Source of the DNA: Dermanyssus gallinae
Lineage: Eukaryota > Arthropoda > Arachnida > Mesostigmata > Dermanyssidae
DNA length: 64,000 nt
Assembly (NCBI GenBank): GCA_003439945.1
Contig: QVRM01002491.1
Location: forward strand, 62,001-126,000
Direction: 5' to 3'
The position numbers and the translations under genes were made by a program. Every line of letters starts with the position of its first letter. Within the stretch, counting starts at the first letter, position 1. The notes beneath the pieces are model-generated. The model saw nothing but the letters and a program-made list of their open reading frames with translations, ran no database searches and was not told where the DNA came from. Of this stretch, positions 49,467 through 60,895 are shown piece by piece.

Positions 49467-51280
49467 TACAATGCTTTCGCTCTGACATCATTACACGATC
49501 GGCGACGGACGACGACGACGACGACGACGGTGACAACAACGACGATGCGCTTTGGTGAAGAGCAAACGCCCTTGGCGTAACACCAACCAGCCACTACAGC
49601 CATCCGCCCGCCCATTCAATCATTGCGTGTTGTAACGTATCTGTCGTCATCGCCGTTGCTGCTGCTGCTGCTGCTGCCACTGTCGCTGCTCTTGTTGTAG
49701 CCGGGTTTTGTCGTAGAAGATGATCCTATATATATATATATATATATATATAACATATTAAGCTGACACGGGCAGTACCATTGTCTGCAAATTGCCCTCA
49801 ATTGTTACAAGTTTTTTTTTTTAATTTTTGGAGATTGGTAAGCTTAATAACAAATAATTGAATTTAAATAAATATGCTGTCTGAAGAGGACGGGGATAAA
49901 AAATATAGGGTCGATATATATATATATATAAAGTATCCGAGCACACCAAACAGTGTCATCCACATAATATGGCGGCACATTCCCAACGAAGGTAATGTTG
50001 TTTACATACTAATATAGCTTCTCTCTCGTTTGATTGATCGTATGATTGAAATTTGAGTATATGCGCGGAATCAAATAAGGTAATGCATTGCCGCGGAATC
50101 AGATAGGGTAATGCCTATGATTTCGAAATGTGGCACATTGATTCATACCGTTTGCGATAGTGAAGTGACAACTGGCAACAGGTTGAGAATGGAAGAACGT
50201 TCCGTAATCTCTTGACTTGTGTCTCGGCTACTGTTAAAGGCTTCTCAGACACATCATAACCAGGCACACCGATGCGTTTGAGGCAGCCGTATGTAATGCG
50301 TAAAAAAAATTAAGTGAAAATTAATTACGGTTAAGTTCAATGTATTTTTTTGCACGTATATGGCAGCCCGGTATTTGCATTCGTTCATATGCATTATTGT
50401 TATGACTGTTATGACAATTATTTTCATGATTATTTAGATTAATTTTTTCTTTACTAAAACTACTCTTTTGAGAGCCAAACATGTAAATCAAATAAAAAGC
50501 TATATACTTATAAAGTAAGTCTTACTTGCTTATAAAAAAAAACAGTGATATAATCATAAAGTTATTCGTGATAAACACTAAAAATAGGATTATTCTTACT
50601 ACTGTCTAATGCATGAATTATAATATTGCATATTTACGTGCTGTTATTATTGTTCATATGTGCAAACTAAAGAGCGTATCGGAACCCTATCGTAAGATAC
50701 TATTACGCACAAAGTGCTAAGCGCTTAAACATTTATTTGTTTGCGCGCTCTCTCTCTCTCTCTCTCCATATTTCTTTCTTGTTCTATCGCATCTTTTTGC
50801 TCGTAGTTTGACGTAGTTCTCGCAGAGAACCCGACCTGACTTTTCTGGTTGATCTGCGTTCAGTTCTTTTTCTGCTGCTACGTACTACCCAGCTAAACTT
50901 GGTAGAGACAGCAAAGAGTAGAATTAGCTGCAATGGCGCCGCTAAACGGCCGCCGTATTGACCGATTGATATCGTGTTGCGCGTCGATCTGTTCTTTCTG
51001 TATATATATATATATACGCATGCTTCCAAATATGTGTATATATATGTGTGTGTGTGTATACGCAGATATACGTCCACATCCACAAGCAGACAGACAGACA
51101 TCACACACATGTATACATTCATACATATATTCATCGTAGTGTACTTTTACGGTATGTGAGAAATGAACAGAAACATACATGAAGGCTCGTTCGCAGCTGA
51201 CGTAGCTTGCCGTGTGTTTGCCTGTCTGTCTGTCTGTCTGTCTATCTGTATACATCGTGGTGATCCGAGACGGCTGTTTC
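49467..51280. other. AT-rich DNA, no gene seen
   Basis: (GAC)n lies at 49,510-49,530, CTG repeats at 49,655-49,675, (TA)n at 49,728-49,752 and 49,916-49,930, (CT)n at 50,749-50,766 and (TG)n near 51,045. 49.8-50.7 kb is very AT-rich and featureless. Confidence 0.5.
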
Positions 51281-51706
51281 ATCACGCGCGCCACTCACTC
51301 ACATCAAAGACTTCGAGGACGATGCTGCCAGCTGTAACAGCTGAACACGATGCCACCACGGCAGCATCAAACAACAAACATGCAAATGGGCGCAAACGCT
51401 TCCTGGTGCAATCTTGCTGTTGTTGTTTGTAGCTATTATTATTATTATTATTATTATTATTATCGTTGTGGCTGTTAAAGAGATACACTGCTTTGGTGTT
51501 CTCTGATTGTTTCTCTCTTATCCTCCTGTGGCGTCGTTGGATTACTATATATAAGACAGTGAAGTAACTATACACCCGCATATCTAAAAAAAATATATAT
51601 ATATATATACATAATGAGAAAGTAAAGAAGAGAAATAAAGCGCAACCGTGCAGTTAAGCTGAAACGGAAGCTAAGATGAACGAGTGAGATCATTTCAGAC
51701 GAACAA
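51281..51706. other. Repeat-containing stretch, possible minus exon
   Basis: (ATT)n lies at 51,434-51,463. On the minus strand a mixed-codon frame (VTAGSIVLEVFD) reaches a gtgagt donor near 51,300, preceded by AG sites. It is a marginal exon candidate not called separately. Confidence 0.35.
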
Positions 51707-51922
51707 TCAAGTGTAGTCGACGGCGTTTAACCGGCTGTTGTCGCTGATGCTATTGTTGTTGTTGAAGTTGACGCCGTCGTGCCCGGCGTCAACTTCTTCA
51801 GCATCTTCGGCGCTCAAGAAGGGCGCGTCCTTGATCTGCCTCCTGCGTCTTGCGTCCTCTCGGTACGGTGACATAATCCTACGCAAATCGAGAGCCACTG
51901 GCGGCGACGCGGCCGGCCGCTG
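51707..51922 (-). CDS. Possible terminal exon (minus), conflicts with plus-strand leader
   Basis: About 71 codons end at TGA (51,707). They have a strongly G/C-ending codon pattern and little repeat content, for example ALDLRRIMSPYREDARRRRQ followed by an acidic SAEDAEEVDAG stretch and an Asn run. A phase-0 acceptor (gcgccag) is possible at 51,923, after a GTT/CTG tract that could serve as a pyrimidine-rich region. The Arg-rich site could be a processing site, but no family is recognised. The opposite strand here could instead be the CpG-rich leader of the signal-peptide exon at 52,144; both readings are open. Confidence 0.3.
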   Translation of the reverse strand, partial: QRPAASPPVALDLRRIMSPYREDARRRRQIKDAPFLSAEDAEEVDAGHDGVNFNNNNSISDNSRLNAVDYT

Positions 51923-52143
51923 CTGGCGCGTCGAATCGGTTTCGACGCCAACAACAACAGCAGCAACAACAACAACAGCAGCGGCAGCGGCAGCAGAGCA
52001 ACAACAACGGCAGCAACAACGAGAGCAACAATAACCACGACAAAAAATCGGTGGATCAGGCGGAACGCTGGTGAGGACAGGCGTCGCTAAAGACACCGAC
52101 CGGCTGTCTGGCCGTTAAAAGCAAACAAACAAATAAAAAAACA

Positions 52144-52254
52144 ATGACGGTTGCTGATCGTCACTCGCTCTCGTCATTATGTGTACTATTGATGCCGCTG
52201 CTGGTTCTGCTTCCAGAATTGCCACAGCTGTTTGGTGTTTGCACTTCATTCTTG
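52144..52254 (+). CDS. Candidate signal-peptide first exon, GTAAGT donor
   Basis: ATG at 52,144 (context acaATGA) opens 37 codons with a classic signal-peptide layout. A short charged head (MTVADRH) is followed by a Leu/Val core (LCVLLMPLLVLLP) and then a small-residue region (FGVCTS). It ends exactly at a perfect donor gtaagt (52,255-52,260) in phase 0. The hydrophobic core does not come from a microsatellite, unlike most others here. Upstream is a CpG-rich, CAA-containing stretch that suits a leader. This would route a protein to the secretory pathway. The retroelements at 52.5-55 kb would lie in the following intron, and an in-phase candidate exon lies at 55,460. The protein is not identified. 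Confidence 0.45.
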
Positions 52255-52260
52255 GTAAGT

Positions 52261-52549
52261 AGAGGAACAACATGATAAACAAGCACGTTACGACATATAT
52301 GTATATATACACACACCCATATATACGAGTACGTATATATATATATATATATATATATCGAGTGTGCTAGTCATGGTTGTTATCTATCGGGATGTCGCCG
52401 GTTTGGTTTCTCTTGTTGATGAAGTTTTCTTTGAGCGATGCTCATTGAGACCGCTGAGGGTCAACTGCCATGCTGCCATAACGAACTACAATCTTAACAT
52501 GTCCACTGTATCATTTTTATTTATCAGTTAATTTTACAATTTTGTGTAA
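52261..52549. other. Spacer, (TA)n, up to retroelement junction
   Basis: (TA)n lies at about 52,336-52,358. Otherwise unique sequence with no gene; probably intron if the preceding exon is real. Confidence 0.5.
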
Positions 52550-54490
52550 GTAAACCTTGGGATTCGCGACGCCGGCCGGAACCGAAGTAGCCATTCACGC
52601 GGCCCGCGCCTTTCTCGACTCACGCGAACCACCAGGGGTCTTTGTAAAGCTCGATTTTAAAAACGCTTTTAACTGTACACGACGCGATCATTTGATGAAG
52701 GCCGTCGCATCCTACACCCCTCATCTATTAAACTACGTCGAACTGGCATATCGGCACCCTTCCCATCTTGTCTTGCCTGAACATGTGATTTCGTCCGCCA
52801 CTGGACTGCAGCAGGGGGACCCCTTAGCGCCACCTCTGTTTTGTCTGGGCATCAAGGATCTGGTGGATTCCTTCAGGAGCCTGCTGAACCTCTGGTATCT
52901 TGACGATGGTTTATTAGGAGGAAACGTTTGCACAGTAGCCGAAGATATTCAACGGGTCCTGGATTTCAGTGTTACATCCGGGCTAGAGTTAAATCCGGCC
53001 AAATGCGAGATATGCCTCTTTGGCATTACCCTTGAAGCCCCCGAAATACAGTCACTCCGAAACCTCCTGCCTGGCTGCAAGCTAACCGTCAAGGACATCT
53101 GGAGCTACTGGGTGTGCCAATTTGCCCCGAGGGGCTCCCAGCAGCAATCGAGCGTTGGAGATTGAAACTGGAAAACGCCGCCGCTCGCCTTCCTCTTCTG
53201 GGAGCTCATCGGGGACTTTTCTTACTCAGGTCCTCCTTTTCGTCCTCAAGACTAATCCACCTCCTTCGAGGGGCCGATTTATCAAATCGATCCAACGAGT
53301 TGCAAAGGCTCAACGACTTGACACTGTCCACCCTGGAGTCCTTGCTGAATACATCTCTACCGCCTAGCGCGCGAGAAGAGGCATTGCTACCCGTTTCAAA
53401 AGGGGGCCTCGGGGTACCAAATTTACTGACCCTGGCCGGGCCTGCTATAGTCTCGTCAATGCTAAGCGCGCAAAACAGGGCAACCCTTCTTTTAGATTCA
53501 GCGGAAGTCGAACAGTTTAGAAACCGCTTAGCCCATCTTCAAGAGAACCTTGAGGCGCGCTGTGGGGGTAGGCCTGAAAACGTACTGTCCCAGCATGACT
53601 GGAGTTCCCCTCTGCACGACGAGGTACAACGACGTCTCTTTAACGAAGCTGCCGACGACACAGCCAGTGCTCGCTTAAACGCCGTGTCCGCCAAGGATAC
53701 AGGGGTCTGGTTACACGCGCTTTCCAGTGCCCCCGTAGGTACCCTTCTTGATGACGAGTTGATTCGCATAGCAGTAGGCTTACGACTAGGGGCAGATATA
53801 GTTAGCCCTCATCGGTGCCAATGTGGTCACCCCGTCGATAAACTAGGACATCACGGACTATCGTGCATGATTTGTGCAGGACGACGCTCGAGACATGCCG
53901 CTATTAATGAGACCTTTAGCAGAGCCCTTAAGTCGTGCGGTCGTCCGTGCATTCTTGAACCCCCAGGTCTCTGCGCGGAGGACGGCAAACGTCCAGATGG
54001 TATGACACTCACACCATTCGAGCGAGGCAAAATGCTAGTTTGGGATGCAACCGTTACCGACTCCTTAGCTCCTTCTATGGTCGGTGGCGGCGCATCCGAA
54101 GCTGGTTATGCAGCCCACCTTGCGGAGACTAACAAGTTGAGAAAATACTCATCAATCGGCTATCCCCATGAATTTTGCCCTCTCGCGTTTGAAACCCTAG
54201 GTGCCCCTTGCGTTCGGACCAAGCAGCTGATCCGCAAAGTTGGGACCTTGTTAAACCTGTCATCCGGTGATAACAAGTCATCGTCCTTTTTTAAACAACG
54301 CCTGGATCTTGACATACAACGTGGAAACGCTGCCTCCGTTCGGGGCACACTCCTGAAGTGGTCTCGCCCTGGCCTCATCGAAACGGACACGTGACAGTCA
54401 CAATGCGCATTGGCTTAGCTAGTTGATGTGTGTAACATATACCTAATGTATTATACGGAAAATAAACTTTATACCTATCAGTTTAAAGTA
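52550..54490 (+). mobile_element. 5'-truncated non-LTR retrotransposon, RLE class
   Basis: The insert starts abruptly within the reverse transcriptase domain (near 52,555), the usual result of incomplete target-primed reverse transcription. It ends about 90 bp after the stop codon with a polyadenylation-type aataaa near 54,462 and no poly-A tail. The gene order RT, Cys-His zinc knuckle, then PD-(D/E)xK-type endonuclease at the C-terminus is that of early-branching LINEs (R2/R4/NeSL-like), not of APE-type LINEs. I cannot place the clade more exactly. Confidence 0.9.
52557..54394 (+). pseudogene. Retrotransposon RT and restriction-like endonuclease, one frameshift
   Basis: Frame one (52,557-53,098) holds the RT palm. 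Motif A is KLDFKNAFN (Asp at residue 33 of this part), motif B is GLQQGDPLAPPLF and motif C is LWYLDDG (residues 112-118), so the catalytic Asps are intact. Losing one base near 53,099 (gacat then ctggag) shifts the frame. From 53,101 the second frame continues LELLGVPICPEGLP and stays open to 54,394. It holds a thumb-like region, a CxC-x8-H-x4-C zinc knuckle (C235, C237, H246, C251 counting from the Met at 53,114) and the endonuclease core RPD (293-295) with a second Asp in LVWDATVTD (311) and AETNK (338-341). Apart from 5' truncation and the single-base loss, it is well preserved, so the insertion is recent. No ATG start exists because the N-terminus is missing. Confidence 0.92.
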
Positions 54491-55010
54491 AACCTGTTCA
54501 TTTTCAGCGTAGAGCAACCCTGGTCGGCGCCATTCGTGTTCCCAGAATTGAGATCGTGTTGCCTCGCTGGGCGTCAATGAAAAGTCTCTGGGTTAAGAGT
54601 TATGCGGCTCTCTTGTCCTCATTAGTTATTTTCAAATGTTCGCCTAATTTAGTAAGTAGTTTATCCGTCAGGACGCCCAGTGGTCGCAAGGTCTCGAAGG
54701 CCACTAGGCTGAAATAAAGGGCTCTTGTCAGTTCGGCATATTTGTTCATCTTGTTGTTTTCTGCTAGGATCGCGGCGTGACCAGCTCTAAGTGAACCAAA
54801 TCTGACTCTTCAGAGACAAGTGGGTCGGTTACGGTGGCGTTTCATATGAGATTCCGGCCTCGCTCAAAGGGGATGAAAGTCATCCCGTCGGGACGCTTGT
54901 TGTCGTTCCTGGTTAGTCCAGTTGGTTCCAACTTGCTTGGGTAGACTGCATTCCTCAGGGCCCTTGCTATTATGTTATACATAGCTGCGTAGTGCGTCAT
55001 TAATTAGCGT
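54491..55010 (-). pseudogene. Decayed endonuclease end of a related retroelement, opposite strand
   Basis: No open frame marks it, but the minus strand reads HYAAMYNIIARALRNAVYPS, then KLEPTGL and NKRPDGMTFIPFERGRNLI. Those match RHAAINETFSRALKSCGRPC, ILEPPGL and GKRPDGMTLTPFERGKMLV of the plus copy. After a stop at the conserved Trp (TGG to TGA) comes NATVTD, then one frameshift, GHAAILAENNK, FETLRPLGVLTDKLL, a further stop and QRGNTISILGT. So the whole endonuclease domain and C-terminus are present in order, starting just after the zinc knuckle. Sequence differences show a different or older lineage. It lies tail to tail with the plus-strand copy, with almost no gap. Confidence 0.85.
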
Positions 55011-55158
55011 TCTTGATATAAAAGGGAGACATGCGTATTTAAAAAAAGGGTAAATATCTTATTACTTTGTTTTATTAATTATAACCATAAGATCAGGAAA
55101 ATCTTGTTAAGACCGTGTTGTTTATTCAGGCATCACGGAAAAACATAACAACATAGTG

Positions 55159-55202
<44 letters not shown>

Positions 55203-55459
55203 TTTTTAGCGCGGCTCAAAGGCCACTAAACCTAGGGTAAAGAGATTTGTCAAATATGTCTGTGTGTAGGCTGATGTTTTGTATGTATGACAAAGTTTGG
55301 TATATATATATATATATATACGTTTTTTCTTAAACCAGGAACGCAGTATACTCGAACGTTAACTCAATGTGACTATTTGACGATAAACCGCTATAATTGA
55401 TGGGGCTAAATAACCAGTTCTTGTGTCCGATTAGACGGCGGACATTTCTTTCCGTTCAG
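55011..55459. other. Spacer with two (TA)n arrays
   Basis: (TA)n lies at 55,162-55,198 and 55,301-55,320. No gene seen. A pyrimidine-rich stretch (ggacatttctttccgttcag) leads to the next feature. Confidence 0.6.
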
Positions 55460-55624
55460 CGAGCAGTTTTGTTGCAAATTGTCCGTATATCTGCTGCAGT
55501 TGTTGCTATTGATGCTGTCATTATTATTCTGGTGGTCGTTGTTGCTATTGTAGTTGTCTTGTGGCTGATGTTGCTGCTCCTGCTGCTTTGTCAGATACTA
55601 GGGAAAAGCAAACGAGCAAAATGA
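55460..55624 (+). CDS. Candidate terminal exon encoding one membrane segment and basic tail
   Basis: A good 3' splice-like site (atttctttccgttcag) ends at 55,459. The phase-0 frame after it gives 54 codons and TGA at 55,624: a short head (RAVLLQIVRIS), a long Val/Ile/Leu segment and the basic tail GKSKRAK. This looks like the anchor of a single-pass membrane protein, and its phase matches the donor of the signal-peptide exon at 52,254. However, part of the hydrophobic stretch comes from GTT repeats, which produce such segments by chance all over this window. Other exons could lie between. Confidence 0.28.
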   Translation, partial: RAVLLQIVRISAAVVAIDAVIIILVVVVAIVVVLWLMLLLLLLCQILGKSKRAK

Positions 55625-56095
55625 GCCAACCACTCACTCAGCACGATGAACAGATCACTCAGATGGCCCGCTACAGCTGCACGTAGAATCGGACACACTT
55701 TAGAAGAGAGAGGAAAATGAAGATGGAGAAGAAACAGGAGATTGTGCAAAAAGAACACATCGTATTGCGTTGGTGGTAGCTATGGTGGTGGTGGCTGCGG
55801 CGTCGGAGTCGTCGTTCATGGCGGAGGCGGCTACTGGCCAGCTGCAGCGACCCGAGCAGAACAGAATGACAGCTTTGTTGTTGTTATTGTTGTTACTGTC
55901 ATTTTTGTTGTTGTTGCTGTTGTTGGTGCTGCTGCTGCTGCGGCTGTTGTTGTAGTAGAATAGTTAGTAGTGTAAACAGTTGCAGTGTGACATCCGCAAT
56001 TGCGGTGGCACCGCTCAATACTCCAACGTATGGCGGCGAGCGGGTCGTTGTAGCTGTCTGTATATGATGGTGACGAAAACCGCGAGATTGTCGTA

Positions 56096-56180
<85 letters not shown>

Positions 56181-56871
56181 GCAACAGCAGCAGCAACAAC
56201 AACAACAAAGTTGATGATGTGATGATGATCTTTGAAGAAGTGAAGAAGACTTTTCTGTATGACTGCTTGGCTGGCGACTGCAGCTGCAGCAGCAGCAACA
56301 ACAACAACAGCAGAAGTGTGCGCTGCCCGAGTCATGTCTGAGTACGGCGTTTCCCACGCAGCGGTCCGTTGACGTCTGCTTCGTCATCGTCGTCTAACCA
56401 CTATTCCAATCGACATCCCTATTTTCTCTATTACCGCTATCATCAGCACCACCGCCGCCACCACCAACAACATCAACAACAACATCACGAATAACAACAA
56501 CATCAGCAGCAGCAGCAGCATCAACGTGACCACGGTCATCGTTGGCGTTGTTCAAATAGTCATCATCCTTCTGGTCTTCACTGTGCGAACCGACTTACCG
56601 CCCCTCTACGCATAACCGCCTCCATAAACGCTAGCTAGCTCTATATAAATACATTACGGCCCGCTGCCTTTTTGTAGTGGTAGTCGTAGTCGTAGTGGTA
56701 ATGAGAATCACTATCATCAGCGTAATCCCCATCATCACCATTAGACGAACAGCAGCACTTACGTTAGAAGCAATCATACTGTTGCTGACCTTATAGCAAC
56801 CGAAAACTCATGGTTCGTTTTCTTGATAAATTGGTGCATCGCAGCGATTAGATATCATCATCCTCAATGGC

Positions 56872-56875
<4 letters not shown>
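55625..56875. other. Trinucleotide-repeat-rich block
   Basis: This contains GTT/GCT runs at 55,877-55,950, the long GAC-then-AAC array listed separately, CAG/CAA at 56,285-56,312, and CACCGC and CATCAG repeats at 56,440-56,520. All long frames are poly-Val, Leu, Ser, Arg or Cys. No gene supported. Confidence 0.6.
56096..56210. repeat. (GAC)n-(AAC)n compound trinucleotide array
   Basis: About 14 GAC units are followed by about 14 AAC units and then a mixed CAG/AAC tail. It is the longest trinucleotide array in the window. In the reverse strand it reads as poly-Val, Leu, Ser or Cys depending on frame. Confidence 0.95.

Positions 56876-56942
<67 letters not shown>
56876..56942. repeat. Long (TA)n microsatellite
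   Basis: A nearly pure TA array of about 67 bp, among the longest here. Confidence 0.95.
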
Positions 56943-56948
<6 letters not shown>

Positions 56949-59900
56949 TATACAAAAACGCGTCCCATTGTTGCCATAGTATGGAGGGCATGGCGACTCT
57001 GACGCTGGAAATCGTGGGTTTGACACCGGCACAACGCATACCTTTTTGAAATGATCTTGCTTTGGCTTTGCAATTTTAGGCTGAAGTTGATACAAATATA
57101 CGTGTGTGTTCGTTTGGACATCCTGAGTGCTAACGTAGCATTGACCAAAGTACATTGATATTTGCAATGTATTAATTGATTCAAGAGAACTGCGTATGCC
57201 ATTTGTATTTCATAGACGATTCGAAACTCTTATTCTCAGTTTTTATAATCGTCGGTGCTCACTATCGATACGACCAATTCATAAAGTTCTTTTGTTTCAA
57301 TCTTAGTTAGTATCTATTCTTGACTATTTTCACACTGCGTATCTGTTCTTGACTAATTCCACACTAGCTTCGAACATCTCGCTTGAATAAGTTTTCTTCT
57401 TTAGATTTGTTTTCAATATTTATATTTATTTACGTATTTATATGAAATTTGAATTACTGTGATTATTCTTAGGTGTAATTTGTTGTCACACAGGCAAAGA
57501 ATCTCTAGACCGGCCAAAACTGGTTTACTCTGGTGTCCTTCAAAGCGCGCGAAGTCTAAGGACGAAAGGGAAATGTATCACGGACTGTCATTTCCGCTAC
57601 CGGAGGCACGAATGAACCAGAAACCCTGCTAAAAATAAGCAAAACAAAAAACAACATATATGCTTTGAATTAATCAGCTTTCCATTGGACTGTCTCGTTA
57701 GGGAAAATACGTCTCGAATAAAAGAACTATACGTAAATCCGATCTGCTTAAAAATTGTGTGAGTTTATCCTTCCGTCCACAAATGGTAGCATATAAAATC
57801 TAGTTGTTTCGAATAAATCTGCTTGGGTTCGTTTAGGCCCCTGCCAATGATAAAAGTTTTGTTTAGAGTACCAAGTGTTTTGTTATACAAGCGATAAAAT
57901 AATCGATTACCTGTGCGCAACAACAATTTATCCAGTACTTTTCAATCCTAAACGATGGCTGGTAAGCAAAACGAAGGTACCCCTAGATAACCCCATAAAA
58001 CATGCAATGTTGTGAGACGAGTCAAATGGAAAGCCGACTGAGTTTACCTCGCCGAGTAATTGCTTTGTGACTACTCGGTGTTCCCGGTACTCTCAGTGAT
58101 TCTTTTCAAAGTCAGCATTTCCATTTGTTCCTTAAATACTAGGATTTTGCGGTAAATTGTGCGGAGATCTCGCTGCTTTATAAACTTCATTCTAAATAAC
58201 AGTTTGGTAGGTCTCAATTCAATTAAGATCAGATAAAGGTCAGTCGCCGGTGTAGATTTTCAATGAGTAACATGGTTCTGTAAGCGGGCGGGCCTGCCTT
58301 GTGCCATCGACTACACATTTGACACGATATTGAAATTAAGCTTTGATTCTATTTAACCTTAGTTCTGATTCTCATCTACGACGTTGGGCTTGCAAAGCGG
58401 TTCGTAATTAGATTGATGTATTGAAGTGGCTGTGCACATTTTATTGTTTTATCATCTTGTTTATTTATTTTGTCTAAGTTTCCTCTTCATTTGAGCTTTT
58501 ATATATAATATTTGTTTAATATTGCGCGAGGCATATAACCACAGATAACACAAGCAGCACAGGTCATATATGCCGTACATAATTGCCGTAAGTTCTTTGT
58601 CTTGGCGTGTCTTGTACCTGTGAGTATCGCTATGATGCACTTCTAGTTTGGCACTCATCTCAAACATGTTAGACTGATTTTTGTGCACCATCAAACTAAT
58701 CGTGTGGAGTTATTCACCGTCTCGTCGTCGCCGCTGCTGCTTGTAGTGTGCGACCGATTACGAGGCGATTGCGTCGACTGCTTCCACGGAACTAAATCAA
58801 CAATAAGTACCATGTGTGCCATTGATGCGCTTCGTCGTACTATCGGACAGCCATTAGCAGCATCCTTCTGCGTTTGTGTAATAATGACTATGTATGGACG
58901 TATTTTGCCTAATTAGCCGAGAAAGACAACAAGAATGACCAGACGACGATAACAGACGACACAGACGCTTGCCAAGAACACGTTTATACGTTAGACCTGT
59001 CGATCTGCTTTTACGCTTCGTTCTCTTCTAGACTCTCCTCTTCAACGAATACCCTGCAACGACTACTTACTCACTTGCTGGTGACTTGACATTCAAGCTA
59101 ATTGCTATTCAGTCGAAAGTCCTCGTCACGATTTTCGTCCCAATCGACACGACTTTGCCAACGAATTAGCAAAATTCACTAGGCATATCCCTCATATATT
59201 CCTAGTTGCATCACGACACTGCGCGGTTGTGAGTAGTACGCTTACAAGCGGCTACGTAGACGTGCAATGATTAAATCACCTTCCAGCCAGCTACACCTTG
59301 CTTTTTCTTTTGATACATTTTCACTTTTCTCTAAACACAGTTTGTACTATAGATGGCAGATGTATATATGTCTAAATATGGTATATCGGCATGTAGATTT
59401 AGACATTAAGCACGCAAGTATCGGAGTCGCAGCCAGGTAATGATCAATGCCATAGCCAGGTATGATCAATACCATAGCGTAACATATTAGTGAACGATAG
59501 ACCTATCGTCTCTGCAATAAGAGCAGTTATTACAGGTTCGAACCCCAAGTCTGAGAGATTCAGACCAGTTGTTAATTTCTCCTAGGGTCTACCTTAAACG
59601 ACAGAAGGTCGTATGAATACAGGTAAAACAGGCAGGTCATGGTTTCTGCTGATAACCTTATATACATAAAATAGACGGAGTCAAAAAGTTCTTCAATTTT
59701 GGTATGCTGCCAACATCTTACTCTCACCGAGGATCGCCTGATCCTTCAGCGTACAGCGACTAAACTGGAAAGCAAAATTAACGAGAGATACGGCGGAACG
59801 CTAGACGCTAAGCAAGCAATAGCAACAAACAACACAGCCGAAAAGGAAAGTTTCAGAGGAACTGCCTCTAGCGAACAAAACGATTAAATCTCGTAATGCC

Positions 59901-60476
59901 TAAAGGTAATGCAGCAAGCATTGTGTCTGGATTTTTTGATTCAGTAGCGCCTGACAGGTCGTCAATGCTAAGCGTGCTGATAAAGTTGTCAATCTTTTTT
60001 CTAAGGATAGTCTTCGATGACGGTCTGTCTAAGGTTCGCTAGGCGTGCGCATGCTCATTAGTAGTCGTCGTGTGTCATTTTAGGTAACACAAAAAAAAAA
60101 AATATATATATATACATACATATATGTGTGTGTAGACTAGAAGCAAATGGTCTAGCGACAGCCCTTCATGCATTACGACAATTTTGTCTCTTGTTTAGCC
60201 ATGGTTAACAAAGATCTAATGGGACATTACTTGGCTAAGTTCGAAACTATGAAAGCTAATTTCAGAATGGCCGACTCAGCAATGGAACGCACCACCTTCC
60301 ATACAGGATAACCGTCTTGCTAAGCTAGCTTTCTCGAGGAATATGCATTTGATAAATACATACTACGTATATATATATATATTCAACGAGGAATAAATTC
60401 TCGGCATCTGCCCACTGTGCGTCGTGTCGGGGTCGAGTCATAGTATTCAAGTCGCAGGCCATCTTCAACAACGTCT

Positions 60477-60479
<3 letters not shown>
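56943..60479. other. AT-rich unique DNA, no gene seen
   Basis: Open frames are under 80 codons. At 59,430-59,485 a unit of about 25 bp (gccaggtatgatcaataccata) is repeated twice. A B-box-like ggttcgaacccc is at about 59,536 without a matching A-box or T-stem. A short (TA)n lies at about 60,102 and another at 60,368. Confidence 0.5.

Positions 60480-60524
<45 letters not shown>
60480..60524. repeat. (TA)n microsatellite
   Basis: A pure TA array of about 45 bp. Confidence 0.95.
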
Positions 60525-60526
<2 letters not shown>

Positions 60527-60863
60527 TATCTTTCGATAAGAATGGCGCGATGCAGCAAATGAGAACCGCCTGTAGATGAGGCTAGCGATACCGTAGGCGT
60601 AAATGTGTGTCACGTTCACGTTTGTCACTCTCATGAGAACGGCGAATTGGGAGAATTTTTGATGCAACCGGGGAACGACACCGATATATGGCTGACGCTG
60701 ATACACAGATAAAAAAAAACGACGAGAGACGAGTGAGAGGGAGGGAGATGAGTAGAGATGTAAAAAAAACGCAAATGAACCAGCAGCACTACAGCGTGTG
60801 TGGTTTATGCGATGTTTCTAGCAGAAGTTGAACTTGACCTTTCGGCTGCCAGCAGTCGTCAGC

Positions 60864-60895
60864 GTAACGTTTCAGCTAGACCGGTGAAACGTTAC
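60864..60895. repeat. 11-bp perfect stem-loop
   Basis: gtaacgtttca pairs with tgaaacgttac across a 10-base loop. No downstream T-run or gene suggests a terminator. It may be a relic of a transposon end or simply chance. Confidence 0.7.

Noticed and set aside
55831..56387. Long minus-strand frames of 106-162 codons
   Set aside because: They are poly-Leu, Ser, Cys or Val readings of the same GAC/AAC array in three frames.
59500..59570. Possible tRNA at a ggttcgaacccc B-box
   Set aside because: The T-stem does not pair around the box and no A-box lies at the right distance.
59925..60010. Possible fourth retroelement fragment sharing cgtcaatgctaagcg with 53,456-53,470
   Set aside because: Only about 15 bp match and the flanking translation does not align with the element.
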